Of a DNA stretch of 64,000 nt, positions 9,947-23,800 are shown piece after piece (the stretch's first letter is position 1; each line of letters begins with the position of its first letter). The stretch is taken from positions 62,001 through 126,000 of the forward strand of contig JASANG010000356.1 in NCBI GenBank assembly GCA_030248215.1, in the 5' to 3' direction. The notes beneath the pieces are model-generated. The model searched no databases and was not told the DNA's origin. It was given only the letters and a program-made list of their open reading frames with translations. Position numbers and translations under genes: made by a program. The stretch comes from Enoplolaimus lenunculus. Taxonomy: Eukaryota; Nematoda; Enoplea; Enoplida; Thoracostomopsidae.

Positions 9947-12626
9947 AATGTATTTTATAGTTATTTATTAGATATCAATGCGTACGTATTTGAAAATATT
10001 AAGCTTGTTTACTCTTGAAATTTGGTCATAACATCTGTATAAAGACTGGTTGGCTTATACATAGAGACCTATATCACTGCTACAGATTTTTAAGCGAACA
10101 CTCTACCACTGCGCCACCCAGCACCCTTTTCCAACTACCTTTATCGTCCACTATATATGTCGACCGTATGCTGCGAGAGAGCATATTATATAGTGCAATG
10201 CATATTGCATAAACACCCGAAAAAGCATGTCTTACATGCTTGCGTGCCCCAATTCTCAACAAGGTCGTTTCTTAATTGTCCATCCTATTTTTGACTGCAT
10301 ACCGTGTTCAAAGCACGGCAATTTACCATTGCGCTCAAGGCGTAGTCTCAATGTCAGTCTCTCACATGCTTACAGAAAGTATTGAAATGTAAGCCTAATC
10401 GTATATGTTAGTCTAGGTAGGAACCGAGACTACAGATCTTAGCTCTGTATATTATACGATTGTAAGTAGCATGCGAGCCGACATATACACTTGGCCATAA
10501 ACGCAACTGAATACGGCTACATAGCGAAGCATTCGCGAATTTGTCAGAAGATCCGTAGGTTGTGGATTCGAGCACTCTGCGTGTCAGATTTTGAAACGGA
10601 TTAACTGAGAGTCCACAATTTGACAGAAAATACCACGTTACAGTTTACTCATTTGCTGTTATTCATTGTTAAGTCATACTTTAAAGGTGAAAAGATGATT
10701 GCAAACGAAAATCGTACACCTAGCTACGTATATATATCTTAGAAAATAATAAAATAAAAATTAAATCTTTCCAAAGTATTACTACTATCATTTTCAAACA
10801 TAGAAGTAACCGAAAACAAACCAACAAACTGCGTAGTAGTATAATCTGGTACTTGGTTGGCAGTAAGCGACAGTCGGTATGCAAACTTAGATTGTAGAAC
10901 ATAGGTGCGTTATGCACAGGGGCGGAACCAAAATTTTGACGGAGAGGCGGGACGTACGGACCATACCATATTTACACGAAAAAAAATCTGACAGGTTGAA
11001 GTATGCCCCCTCACCCCTCTCTGGATAAGCCAGTGACTATGTTGAATTTAACACAATGTGCACCACTTGCAAAATCTGATCACAGATTTTATTTGCATTT
11101 GCAACACTTCCTCGAAAAACAGTATTCAAGTGCTTATATTTCTTCGATTTCGGGTTGTCGTGCGACCTTCAAAAATCAATTTCGTTAATACTTGGCTCAT
11201 GTCTGGCGTCAAGACAATGTAAAAAGTTTTAGTTTTAGACTAAATTTTTGCTTCAACTAGGTGCCACAAACATTAATTGAGAATACGGGCTTAGAAAAGA
11301 GCTTATACAAATGTCAGGCCCATGAAACATTGAATAAAACAAATTGGCTTTATTTACAAAAATTTTCTAATTTGAGAAATTTGCGCTTTATACTACAAGC
11401 TGTTGAACAAGGTGCAACGGGAAAACCAAAACACAAGCATCGAAATAAAAAAACGAAAGGGCGACAGGATCGGGAGATGAGCCGGAACCAGAAAGTAAAA
11501 ACAACTCTTAAGGTAAAATTCGTTTGTAATGCAACTAGCTGTAGTACGCAAGATTTCTTACTATGTTTGTATGTATCACGCAAGGTAAACCGGAGGTCTG
11601 CCTCCGACTCCGGCTCCGGCAGAAAATCGGGCTTCGGCTCCGGCTCCGGCTACGGTAGAATTTTTGCCGGAGGTTCCGCCAATGTCGGTGGTAAAGCTGT
11701 GCATACATTAGCAAAATTTATCTGTTTAGCGTGTTTCGTTTTTTATACTTTTGTCACAATTTTCATGAATTTCAGAAATTTCCCAGAAAATTAGCGTAAC
11801 GCACGAAACAACTTAACAACATATTGCAGATATTGGCTAAAAGTAACTAATCAACCATCATTTTTACTACCTAATTTTACCTCAACTCCGGCTCCTGTAT
11901 TTTTCACCTTAGGTTGCACCCATTGTATCAGGCTTTTACTTTTAGCATAAACTAAATCCACTGTACCTACATTTTATTGGCGATATGCCGTGCTTAGCTG
12001 TTTGTTTATTTCCCTATTCGCAAATGGTCCACTTATAATTTTTGCGTGAAGTGTGAAGCAATTAAAAAATTTATCAATACACGCTATATGCAAAATTTTA
12101 TAAAAAATATGCAAGAATAGGTTAGCTTTTCCTATATTTTCAAATTTAGAAAAAATTCCAATATCGAAAATACCGGAAAGTTCTAGAGAAAAAATACCGC
12201 ATTTACTACCAGAACCGGACAACGAAAACTACCGGATTTTTCTACCAGAACTGGACAGTGAAAGATACCGGATTTTGCTACCGCAACCGAAATTCCGCTT
12301 GCACCTGCTCTTGAAACATAGGTAGGTATGTCTTAAAAACCAGACGTTAAATCCTAAACTTTGTATAGAAATCTGGGGTTTGAATTTTTCTGACTTGATA
12401 AAAGTTTAAAATTTGAGACTTTTCGATAACGTTCGAGTAAACTTGTTAGAAATTTTAAACATGGTTTAGTCGATTTTTAAAGATTGGTTTTAGAAATGGC
12501 GCATTATCCAGGATATCGATTTTGATTATTTCAGGGTGTTGAACGAAGACTATGCCATAGCATCTATTAAATCGTTCTTTTTTCATTTTATAAAACATTT
12601 CTGTCGTTCAAAGAAATCTATTGCAT
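9947..12626. other. Upstream of MED19: decayed tRNA-like pieces and CCGG-type low-complexity sequence
   Basis: tRNA-like box A pieces occur at about 10100-10130 (minus, GGTGGCGCAGTGGTAGAG) and 10290-10340 (minus). A box B-like GTGGATTCGAGC lies near 10562. Around 11590-11680 and 12210-12300 there are CCGGCTCCGG and ACCGGATTTTGCTACC runs related to the elements at 24.2 and 31.6 kb. No promoter motif stands out upstream of the MED19 start. Confidence 0.4.
11261..11511 (+). CDS. Orphan coding-like exon, basic C-terminal part, function unknown
   Basis: An 84-codon segment flanked by a plausible acceptor (CTTCAACTAG) and donor (AAG/GTAAAA). It reads with mixed composition: hydrophobic NWLYLQKFSNLRNLRFILQ, then a Lys/Arg-rich KPKHKHRNKKTKGRQDREM. 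Length, splice context and composition suggest a real internal exon, but I found no partner exon upstream or downstream in matching phase and recognise no family. It could be an exon of a gene with very long introns or a remnant. Confidence 0.3.
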
Positions 12627-12834
12627 CACTGTAAAAAATGGGAAGTCAAATTGACTCTCTCGGAAACAGGCTTTTCCTGACTACACAAACTGAGTCAAAT
12701 TTGATTCCGCCAGAGTCAAATTCGATTCACTGTTGACTCTGGCGGGGTTATATAAATTTAACTCAGTTCAGTTTGTGTAGTCAGGAAAAGCCTGTTTCCG
12801 AGAGAGTCAATTTGACTCCCCATTTTTTACAGTG
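12627..12834. mobile_element. Foldback MITE, CACTGTAAAAAATGG termini, copy 1
   Basis: Nearly the whole 208 bp is an inverted repeat: CACTGTAAAAAATGGG, AGTCAAATTGACTCTCTCGG, then the GACTACACAAACTGAGTC segment, mirrored at the right end to CAGTG. It can form one long hairpin. A second copy lies at 36759-36966. Confidence 0.85.
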
Positions 12835-14870
12835 TACGACGGTACAAAATTATCACAAAACCTATTAAAATTTGGTATATATAACCAAGCCAGAGCAGCA
12901 TGCTTAATTGAACTTTACTTTTTAAAAATACAGTCGATCTTTGAGCGTTGTTTTTTGAGGTCAAGACATCTTGAAACTTTTCGTTTCCGGTTTAAAATTA
13001 TGCGTTTGTATTAATCTTTTGGTTGCTAATAATGCAGTTCAAATACAAAATTGTGCGAACAACATTTTATGCAATATAAAATTTACAGCAGTTTATTAAT
13101 ATTTAAGGAATACAGTGGTAATACATTGCCAACACATTTATTCTCCTCATTGACTGGCACGCTACGAATATTGCTTCATAAACAGCTATTGATACCTTTA
13201 TCCTAGCCAGAGGATAAAAGACGATGTGTTGTATTTTGGCTCAGGTCGCGATTATTGTGTTGCCCTGAAATCACTTTTCGACATTGTTCTTGCACCACAG
13301 CAAAACGCCGATGCGACCAATAGCTTATTGTATTTACCTTATGGTACAGCACGAAAATGTTACGGTCGTATGGTGTCAAAAAGAGAAAGAGGAGATATTG
13401 CAAACGTAACAAATTTGACATTTTAAACGCTGCAATAGTCAAATTTTCGCCCGTACCCTACTTTATTTTGCTGGTATCGAACTGGCTTTTGTTTTGGGGT
13501 CACGCAACTTCGTTCAATAATTTTCGAGAAGGGAACGTAAGAAGAGGTATCTCATTTGTGTTGATCGTTGCTTAAGATTGGCGTCATTGCATAGTTTGAG
13601 TCCAACATTCGACGACAACCGCTGAAAAGTACAACACCGGTTCTTTCCAAGTCGCAAGAGGGTCAAATTCTTTGTTTTTGACATGTTTTTTGAGAAACAC
13701 AACGGTGACCTTATTCGGAGGTTCGCTTGTATTGACGCCGCTTGAAAAGGTCAAAGTGTCAATAATTTTTTGAGGCGAAATTTAAGTCCGATTTCCGGTA
13801 TTATATTTCGAGCAGTCTTTATACCGGCTACAGTAATACTGGTTTTTAGGCTTTTTAATAGTGTTCTTTTATACATAACTCAAGAAATTCGGTTACGTTA
13901 TTCAACTATAACTCATTGAGCTATTAACTCAATAATACCACAAATTATAGTTGAGTTAATACGATTAGGTTTGCCGAATTCTTGGGGTGGCACTTGCCAT
14001 CCCAAGTACAAAATACACAGTAAATTCCAATGAGTTGATTTTAACAAACATGAAGTTGAGTCTACCCATATGTTGAGCTGTGAATTTGAGCTTTAAGAAC
14101 TCAAATTTCTGAGTAAATTTAATAACTCATTCTGATCTAAATAATCAGCTCACATAGTGTTAACTAAACTAACAATGAGAATTAACTCGACTCGTAGTGA
14201 GTTAATGTTTGCTGTTGCTATTATTCAGAAATATCTAACTCGCTATCTGATTTGATTAATTATCTCACTGGAATTCACAGTGATACAAAATTTTTTCATT
14301 TGACTACAATTTAGTCTTCCATGACACGAATTAGGAATTCGAAAATGTATCTTGTAACTCAGAAAAACTATCCTTATAAAATGTTTTTTGATGTAACAAA
14401 TGTTCATGCGAGTCGCTGGCATACATGTTTCGGATTTATCAGATTTTTGCATAATATAAGGTTAGGTTATTGGTTTAGGATTAAGCTTAGCATTACACTC
14501 GCGTCTAAGCTTGCTCAAGAAAGTCTGTGTCCGTCAACTAAAAACTACTTCAATGCTTCTTTTACCTGCATTTCAGCTATCATTTTATTAATAATAAACT
14601 GATAATTCAGCTTTCGGCATGTTCAAACGTTTTTTTGAATTATAAAACATCTGCTTCAAGCAAAACAATTCAATCTTTTCCTAGTAAATTATCTCGGAGT
14701 CCAAATTATAGCGAACTTCGAATTTTACTGCGACTGTTTGTTCATTGAATACCTGTATACATCAAATACGTAGGCATTACAAGTGTTATTTATCGATAAT
14801 TAAGTAATTTTATACGTCATGCTATTTTAATTCCTATACCCACGACGCTTGATCAGGGCAAACAATCTCA
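12835..14870. other. Region upstream of the FAM184-like gene, no supported gene
   Basis: The frame at 13226-13426 (plus) and its minus shadow show no motif and no consistent splice sites. From about 13860 to 14290 the sequence is crowded with AACTCA/TGAGTT pairs in both orientations, suggesting an eroded inverted-repeat element whose ends I could not fix. 5' untranslated exons of the next gene may lie here, but nothing shows them. Confidence 0.4.
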
Positions 14871-17800
14871 ATGTATCATAGTTATCACTGTTATAGAGAC
14901 CCTAATAAATCTTCAGAACCGGTAACTTCTAAGCATTACCGGCTTGGAGTCGCAGGTATTCCTGAGCATGCGACTTTGAATTACGTTACGACAAGTTTGG
15001 CTTCAGAGGTGAGTACCGTCTGCTGTGTGGACCGGTACATGAATGCTTTGTGGCGGTTTAGGCTTCAATGTGCTTGGCAGTGCCGGAGCAGGCTAGGGTG
15101 TGCCCCTAAAATTTAGGGGTGAGGCCCTTTGCGATGATTAAAATATTTCACAAACTTTTTGTGTTAAATCATATTAGGGTGGGGCCGCCCGAACTGGGGG
15201 TATGGGGGTGGCTGTTCCGGTTCTCGTGTTAGTGTTTGGTTTGGAAGAGTGTTTACGCTTAGGCTTTTAAGTTACATCTTGGTCTCAAACCATATTTTCA
15301 AATATGCGTAGCACCTGTCACAAGTTTCTTGATAGATCCTAAGACGAACGATGTGTTACTTCTGGTGATGCGGATGTGCAAATTGGCACAAAAGTCGATA
15401 AACAAATTAAATCTCAAAAATGAGCTCAACTTCAAAGTTTCCATTTGGTCGATGCGTTCTAAAATTACAAATCGACTTATGTAATATATCACAGTGCAAT
15501 ACCTAAGCAAATTAAATAGTAATTTAGCGTAGAATTTGAGTATTGTGTCAAGCTCAAATGTTTGCTACCATTAAGCCACAATTATTCATCAACGTGTCAC
15601 TCATATTTTTCAAATCGTTTGGCCTGTTTTTTAGTTTTCTTATAAACAATTTGAAACGTAAAATTTCAGTATCCATTTTCCCTTGGTCATCATCGAGACA
15701 AATCAACCGGTGGTGCGAGCAGTATTTCCGAAGGTGCCGGAATATCTGCGACGTCTGGAGGTGGCGAGGTCGACATCGACGAGTTGTTGAACAGCGCAGG
15801 GGGTGGGGGTTCATCTCGGCCAGGGTCAACTCATTCCTCACGGTCGCCTGCGCGATCTGGAGGGGGCTACGGGTTGCGGGGTATGCGATTAGGGTCAAAG
15901 TCGCCGTTACCCGATAAACATCGTCGTGGAAGCCTGGGATCAGTGGCGTCCAGTGGTACGATAACAAGTCAATACAGTTGCGGAACAACAGTTGGCGGGG
16001 TCACTGCTTCATCGATTGCGAATCATTTGAGTCAACTTAATAGTGTTTATGGGGCGACAAATACACATTTGGGCCATTCAAATAGTTCGTCCGGTGGATA
16101 TAGTACGGCTCGGAATATTTACACAAACGAGATGGAGTTGCGGAAAAAGATTAAGGTACGCGTTTGCGATATATACGCTGTGCTGGAATATTAATGATCC
16201 GGTTAGCATAAAGCAAATTTCAAGATTTTTGATTCGCAAAATTTTTTTAAAGACGTAAATAGTAAAAATGGGTATAGGAAAAGATTCACATCAAAATTTT
16301 TTGAAAGTGAAAAAATATGAAATAGTTTCTGGGCCATCACTCTTAAAAATATTATTGGTGTAAGATAAACGATTTGGATTTTATAGCGATCCTAGACTCA
16401 TGGTTTGTTTGATTTATGGTTAATCTGATACCAGCTGCGTACAAAGCCACAGGGCTGTTGAAATATGTTATTTTATTCGTTTAAATATTTTATCGAAACG
16501 TATTCTGTTTTAATTGTAGTTGGGTGAACTGCGCCTAAAGCCTAATTCATTCTCCAAAATCGATTTTGGCTAAATTTTAGAATCTCGAAGAAACTGTAGC
16601 CGATTATGAGCGTCAAAAACACAGCGTCATGGGAACGTTCAAAGATTTCCGTGAGCGACTCGCCGAAAAAGAACAAATGCTCGAAAACGAATATTCAACC
16701 AAAATCATCGCGTTGTCTGAAGAAGTTCTTGCTGCGAAACGTGATTTCGAAAGTCGAATGAAAGAGTATCATTTGGATCAAGTAAATTTACACTGCAACA
16801 ATACAGACACGTAACGAATAATAATATAAATTAGTCTGCCAGTTTTGCATAATGCGCAAAAGTTAGCGAAAGCACAAAAATTTCCATGTGAATGTTCTTT
16901 TCATAGAACAATCACGTGTATTTCCTAAGAAATTATTGTAAACAAAGTTATGCTGGAAATTTTACCAAAAATACGTATGTGGGGCCATCCAGTTTTAATA
17001 TATATAGATTTTATTATTTTCAGCATTTGTGACGAGTTCAGCACAAAAATAGTTGTAAGAAATAGACATTGGCAATGAATGAGAAAGACCATTTTAGCAT
17101 CTAAAACTGCTTATTTCATTTGACTTTAAAACAACATTGAGCTAACAAATTTTTGCATGGTTATTTATTTCAAGGAGCGTTCTGAAAAAGACAAAGAACA
17201 AGCATTGGAACGACTGAAACAGGATCATCAGAAAGAAATCCAAGTCCTCGAAAAACGTTGTTCTGAAGCGCATTTGATTCCTGATTTAGAACGAAAGTAA
17301 GACACGCTGATGGCACCTCAAAACTGCTATATTTGGTATTTTCATTGTCATTTAACGCTACTCAACGTGGAGGAAGCCTGTTAAAATGTATGAATTAATT
17401 TTATTGTAGCAGTTGCAAGTTGTGAAAGTTTAAAAACTTGATTGACTTTGTGATTTTGTGTGAAATGTTATTTTGTTTCAGGTATATTATGGAAATTCAA
17501 CGGCTGGACGACGAACGCAAAACGCTCAAAACTGAAAAAGATCGTCTCACTGGCATATTTGAATCGAAAATTAAACGCGCTCAGTCGCTGTACGAAACTG
17601 AACTTGCGTCCGCACGCGGTTTGTACAAAAATGAACTCGCCGCTTTGAAAGATCATGAAGCTGCGTTGAGACAAGAATTGAACGGAAGGTATGCTTAGAG
17701 ATTTGAAAGCATAGCTGGGCCCACCGGCACCCCAAACCTAGAAAGCTCAGTAGTAGCCTGGAAAAATTGGTTTTTCCTTGCAATAGTTTTGGTCTTGATT

Positions 17801-20800
17801 GCAAACTATGAATATCGCATGCTCCTGTGGAATGCGTTAGTACTGCCATATTTGAGCATCACTGTTCTGCGATTAAACCAAAGCAGACACGCTGGAATGC
17901 GCAAGGCAGGTGTCACTTTTGCATCGAGTGCACTTGAATGGTTTTCAACTCGTGTCTATTAATTAATATCAAACGATGTACAAATCTATTACTTTGTCAT
18001 TAACGACCTGTGTGTGCTACTAGATCTTTTTCACAAACGCTCACGAGAACCCTGGACAACGCTTTAATATAGAATTATAGAAATAAGCAAAGCTCTAATT
18101 TTAATTTCTATTCGATTAGCTATCAGATCCGTCATTTATGGAATGACAGGTTACGGGGTTAAGTTACGCCATTAATACAATCTCCATTGGAATAATATGA
18201 TTAAGCAATTATTATGGAAAAGATTACAGCTAAAAACGTAGTCTGAATATGATTTTATGTGCAGTGTTTTTTGAAATTGAGAACAGTCGCAATGCCGCAG
18301 AAATGATGTTTTTCTAAATTTTTCTATCTGTTTTTAGGGAAGAAGAGTTTCGAGACCAACTCGAAGTGCTACAAAGTCAATTCAATCAAAGTCGAGCCGA
18401 ACTGTCTAAATGCAAAACTGAAGTTTGCGAACTCGAAGAACGATTGAAGCAGAAAGAAGCAGAAGTTGAAGATATCGCGAAAGAAGCAAGTCGCCGTTTT
18501 TTAATCAATATTTAGAAGTTGTTTAATAAAAGTTATACGCCTTTTAGCGGTATTTTAAAAATATAATGTGTTTTCCTGTCTTTCGAACGCATTTTTTTAT
18601 GAATTTCAAATTTAACCGCACCTTAACCCATTCCCAATAGGGAATGCTGTGAATGTGAGCAACTAAATACCAACAAAATACGCTCAATTTTTACTTACAG
18701 TTCGCAATGTAAGGTAAAATCTCCACAAGACGTAAAAGCTTTCTCGGCTCAAGGGTCAAGCTGTTTATAGCTGAGTGGTCATGGCAAACGCTTTCACATG
18801 AAAGTGAGGTTAGAATTCTAGCTTGAAATTTAATACCGTAAACGAAATTGAAAATTGTTCAGTTGAGAAATCGTTAAGTTCACATTTGAGACCAGCGTGA
18901 CTTGTGCGCTTCGGGTCAGTTCTATTTCCGAGCGCATCTAATTTGTGCTCTAAATGACGCAATTTGCCCATATTTCTATCGTAATATACGATTATGATTT
19001 TTGCTCACAAACCAATGTTCAGGAGTTCATTTGATATGTTTAGTCAGCTTGGTCGTAACCAGTGTATTTCTGATTTTGGTAAAGCACAAGGCAAAAAGAT
19101 TTCTATCACTCCTGCATCCACGTACACATTTTGTTTTATTTTTCCAAAAATTTAGATGATGGGGTTTATGTTCCATAGGCCTGTGGATTTGTCGTGTTAA
19201 CCTTTCGAGTTAACACCCGCAACCAGGTTTTTGTTACAAATGAATGACGTTCTGTGTTGACCAATTAATTGTAATGGTTATACCGTTTCATACAGGAAGA
19301 TCAAACAAATTACCGACATATCTGAGTTTGTGATTTATTTAACCTTCTCGATTCGATTCGAAGCGATAATTTTTCTGAAAATGCAGATTTTTATTTGAAA
19401 TACAAAAATGTGGGGAAATGATTTTTAAAAGATATAGCAGGATGTCATTGTATGATGTGTGACTCGATAAATAAATTTGCCCGTTCAAGTTAAAAGTTAA
19501 TCAGGGGCTTGGTGTACACTTGCCTATGCTTGGCAAACAAATTTTAAGTAAAAAATAAAAGATAATATTAATTGTTATCTGCTTGAGTAGACTGTATGCA
19601 TACAACATATGTGCCAATATCAAAAATAGAAATAGTTGTTTATTGAAAAACCCTGATGACGTAATGTTCTAAAAATTATTGATAAATTTTTCTAAAACAA
19701 TTTCTCAAACCAAACTCTTAAAAACAAGCGTTAAGAAAAAATCTAAGAAAGATTATACACCATCTTAATACTTGTAACACGCGTTCTAAAAGTATCATCG
19801 GGTTAAATTTTGTAAGGTCTAGTAAAATTTTCGCAATTGCAAGCATTGAACAGCTTCATGCATTAGCAGATTTAACATTATTTGAATTTGAAACCTTTTT
19901 AAACTTTAATTGTTTTTAGCTGCAATCAGTTCGAATTGAAAACGAAAATTCAATTAAACGTTTGGCGAGTTGCGAAGAAGAATGTCGCTCACACGCACAA
20001 ACGATCACTGAACAGAACGAGCAGTTGAAGCGGAAAGATGGTGGGTGAAAAAATTAGTTTCTTATTTTTGTTTTCAGTTTTTGTACAATTTTTCTTTTGT
20101 CTAAGTTTAACAGTCTTTGTGTCTCCTAGTGGGCAGACGCATTTAATTAACAGAGGCCAAATTTATGAGAAAGATGAAAGAATATTTTCCACAGAAATTT
20201 CCGGAAAAAAACAAGCAAAACAGGCACTTCTGTAAGTTTTAAAGCAACACATTAATAGCAAATGTGACCGTAAATATCCATTATTTTAGACCTTAAAGTC
20301 TTGGTATCGGTTCAATTTTTAGGTAAAGATTGTGTGCATGTCTTGTTACTGATTCACTAATTATTCCACGTGGATTCGAATACCCTGAAATGACTAAAAT
20401 GGCAAACAAAATATTTAAAATTTTATATTTTGTAGAAATGCATTTTGCTAAAACATGGTGCATGATAAACTTAAACATCAAATTTAGTGACGAATTCTTT
20501 TTTGAAAATTTTTAGCACCGCAAGTCTTATGGTGGATGTATAAACATATTTCATTTTTCTGGAAAATAGAACCAACTGCCGGTACACGGAACGACAAGCC
20601 AGAAATTTAATGTTTACATTTTCGAAATTTGTTTCAGAAGCAATTGGTTCGTTAGACAAAGCGAAGTGTCGGCTTGAAAACTTGATTGCGGATTTGCGCA
20701 TCGAAACGAGCAAAATGCGAACGAAAATTGATTTCCTCGAGAGCGAACGGAAGAATCTCGAAAGCCAAAGTTACGCGCAGACGCAGGAGCAAGAAACGCA

Positions 20801-23800
20801 ACTTTTGCTGCTTCAAAAAGTACGAAATGTTCGTAAATAGCTATTACTGTTTTGGTAGCAATGGTTTTAAAATCTTTCTTTAGACAAGCGGAAAGTTTGG
20901 CCGATATCGAGTACAAGGCAGAGAATTTTTTGTCGATATATAAGATAATTTTAAATACGGTTATGCTACTTGTAACTCTTTTATGCTTTAAACCGTGAAG
21001 TGTCAGTTTTCACAATGAATTGCTATAAAATGTTTGCTATCCAGATGGCCGAAACTCTATCAGCCGAAAAACAAAAAAATATTGAAGATTTTGAGCAGCA
21101 ACTCGAAGCTGAGCGACTTCAAAATGACGAACGGTTTTATCGGCTCGAGAAAACTCATGAAGGTACGATGGATTTTTGGATCCGCAATTATCAATCAAGA
21201 TTTGTATCAATTAATGTTCGGCGATAAGTGTTTAATATTTTGAAAAATACGTTTAATCACTTTTTGGTTAAAACCCAACCCAAAAGTTGAATTTCTAAAC
21301 TGTAGTACCTTATTTAGCACAGCGGTAAATTTGTACGTCGCGAGTTTGAGCGCCATCGAATTTACAGCAAAATATTTGCAAAATGCTCTCTATATGGAAC
21401 TGCGTTGAGTTAAAATTTCGTTGGCGTCATGAAAATACAAGAGAACAAAACCGTCTGTTAGCGGCCGAAAACCTTAATTTCTTAATTCAAAAGCTGAAAA
21501 TAAAGATACAAAAACATTCTTTAACGACGCAATGGAACTTTGTGTTTCTGCAATGTTAAATTGGATTGTAGAAGAAATCAGCAAACTCGAAAAACACCAT
21601 AAAGCGTACAAAGAACAATTGGAAGAAAAACTGAAACAAGAAGGCGAATCTCAACGCAAGGTATTTGATTTCAATTGAAAAATATCAAACGGGGGGTTGA
21701 ACTAATTCAGTGTGTTGTTCGTACTGCAGAGTTTCAATTGTAAGACGTTTACTAAGAAAACCATGTTATATCTATAATTCAAAATTAACGAGTTAGCAGT
21801 AGGTTTTCAAACTGGTGAACTCCTACAATTGCTGATCTCAAAACTGGTACAGAAGTAGACAAAGCAAAAGCAAAAATTGTGCTTACATTTCCAACCTCAT
21901 CATTCATTGGTTCAGAGCTTACAAGATCTATCGCCAAAACGTCAAAACCATAAAATTAAATCTAGTATCAGGCCTAATTATTAGGTTACCGCAGCCAACA
22001 GCTGGAGCAGAAAGTTCGCTCCCTAGAAAAACTTGTTCCAGTTGAAACTGCTTTAATTCTAGTTATCTATTTGTTTTAGCAACTTGATCTTGAATACAGC
22101 GGTGAATTTGCAAATCTACAAAGCGAAAAAGAATCACTACGAGCTGACGTCGCCGCGTTACGCGCTGAATTAGACGCCAAAACGCTTGCGTTCAACGACG
22201 AAATTGAATCGTTGAAAACACAGGTATACAATTTTTATTGCAGCGCAAAATGTTTAGAATAAACTTTCATTACTTTTTAATATTATTAAAAGATCATAAT
22301 CACAAAGTGTGACACTTCACCAAATTCGGTATTGTACCCCCTTTTCAGTTAGGGTTAGGGGTGTTTGCGAATGCTTAATGTGTACGAACATCGGATCACA
22401 GTGTAACACGCAATTATGCATGGATGATATTTTGCAAAAATATACAGCTTTACCCGCACAATTAGGAAGAGCATGCGATTAACGGTCGCGTGATGCTTCA
22501 CGCATGTAATGTAGGGTGGGGGGAAGTGTCATACTTTGTCATTATATACTCTTGATATTATAGACAAACTTGATGGTGACGAAAATATCATGTCAAAAAT
22601 ACAAAACACTTTAAATAATTTGTTCAATTCGTAATACAGTGAGGGCAAATCGATGCTAGACGACACTGTTATTGCAGACAAGTTTTACGTTCAACTCTGA
22701 TGTCGGAGTCATTCTGAATTCGATTGGACAAAACTTGCTGCGTGTCTGAATTAATAATATCCAATCAATTCGGAAACAGAGTGGAATTTTAGACTTGAAA
22801 GTTATTGCAGACAAGTTATTAAGCTCAACTCTGGAGTTAATGTGAATGTGATTGTACAAAACTTCTTGCGTCTCTGAATCAATATACCCAAATCGAAAAC
22901 AGACTGAAATTAGACTTGAATGATTTAGTTAAGTTTAGTTGAATTTGACAGCTAAACAATGAAAGCTGGGCGATCCCGAAATGCCCCGCAGAATCTATTT
23001 CGGTTTCGTGTTCGTTTTTAGCAGTATTGGTTTACACTCAAGTTTCTACGATTATATACAAACAACTGCTGTTTTGAAATGTTTACCGGCCCGTAGATAA
23101 AGGGGGCCAGGTGGGGGACTCCGCCCTCCCTGAAAGAATTTTGAACCCCTCCCTAGAAAATTTTCAACTTTGCTTGTAGGTCATCAAAAACTGCTGTATG
23201 CCCTCTTTTGAAAAAAGTTTAGCCTCTCCTAGCATGGGGAGCAGGTCTAAATGTTTACTTCTCTTAAAAATATAATCCACCAATTTCAGGCTACAAATAA
23301 AGACAATCAGCTGTCAAAAACACAAACTGAGTTGGATCTGGCGCAAAAACAGACAGAAACGTTGCAATCACAGCTGCACAAAACTAAACAAATGCTTAAC
23401 GAAAATGAACGAAGCTTAAACTCGTGCAAGGTAGAATTTTTGCGTGGGTGAGATATTGCATGAGATGGTTTTAGGACCAAGGATCGACCTGGGGGCCACC
23501 ATGCTAACTCAGCCGGTATTTGTTTCTGTCGAGTACAAATAGACTTCGATTTGGTCTTGGTTTATGGTTACAAATTTTGTCCTAAGAATTTATATTCCAG
23601 TTTTTTCGGTACGGACCCTGACTGAGTAAACTAAATTTCTCACTGCGCCATTAATTGTTGGCTTATAGTAATGTTCTTGCCTAATGTACATGATATAGCG
23701 ACAAGCGTCCGCTCTCGAACAGCTTTAAAATCAGAATAATTATAAGCCTATTTTCACGCATTTGAGTCAAATGTTACTATTTGGTTTATGGTTTTAGGAA

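Noticed and set aside
13226-13426. Plus ORF of 66 codons near 13.3 kb
   Set aside because: No motif, no matching splice phases to nearby exons, and an equally long frame on the opposite strand.
15554-15988. Minus ORF of 144 codons and plus ORF at 15543-15917
   Set aside because: Both are shadows of exon 2 of the FAM184-like gene (15670-16155), whose frame is continuous with its neighbours.
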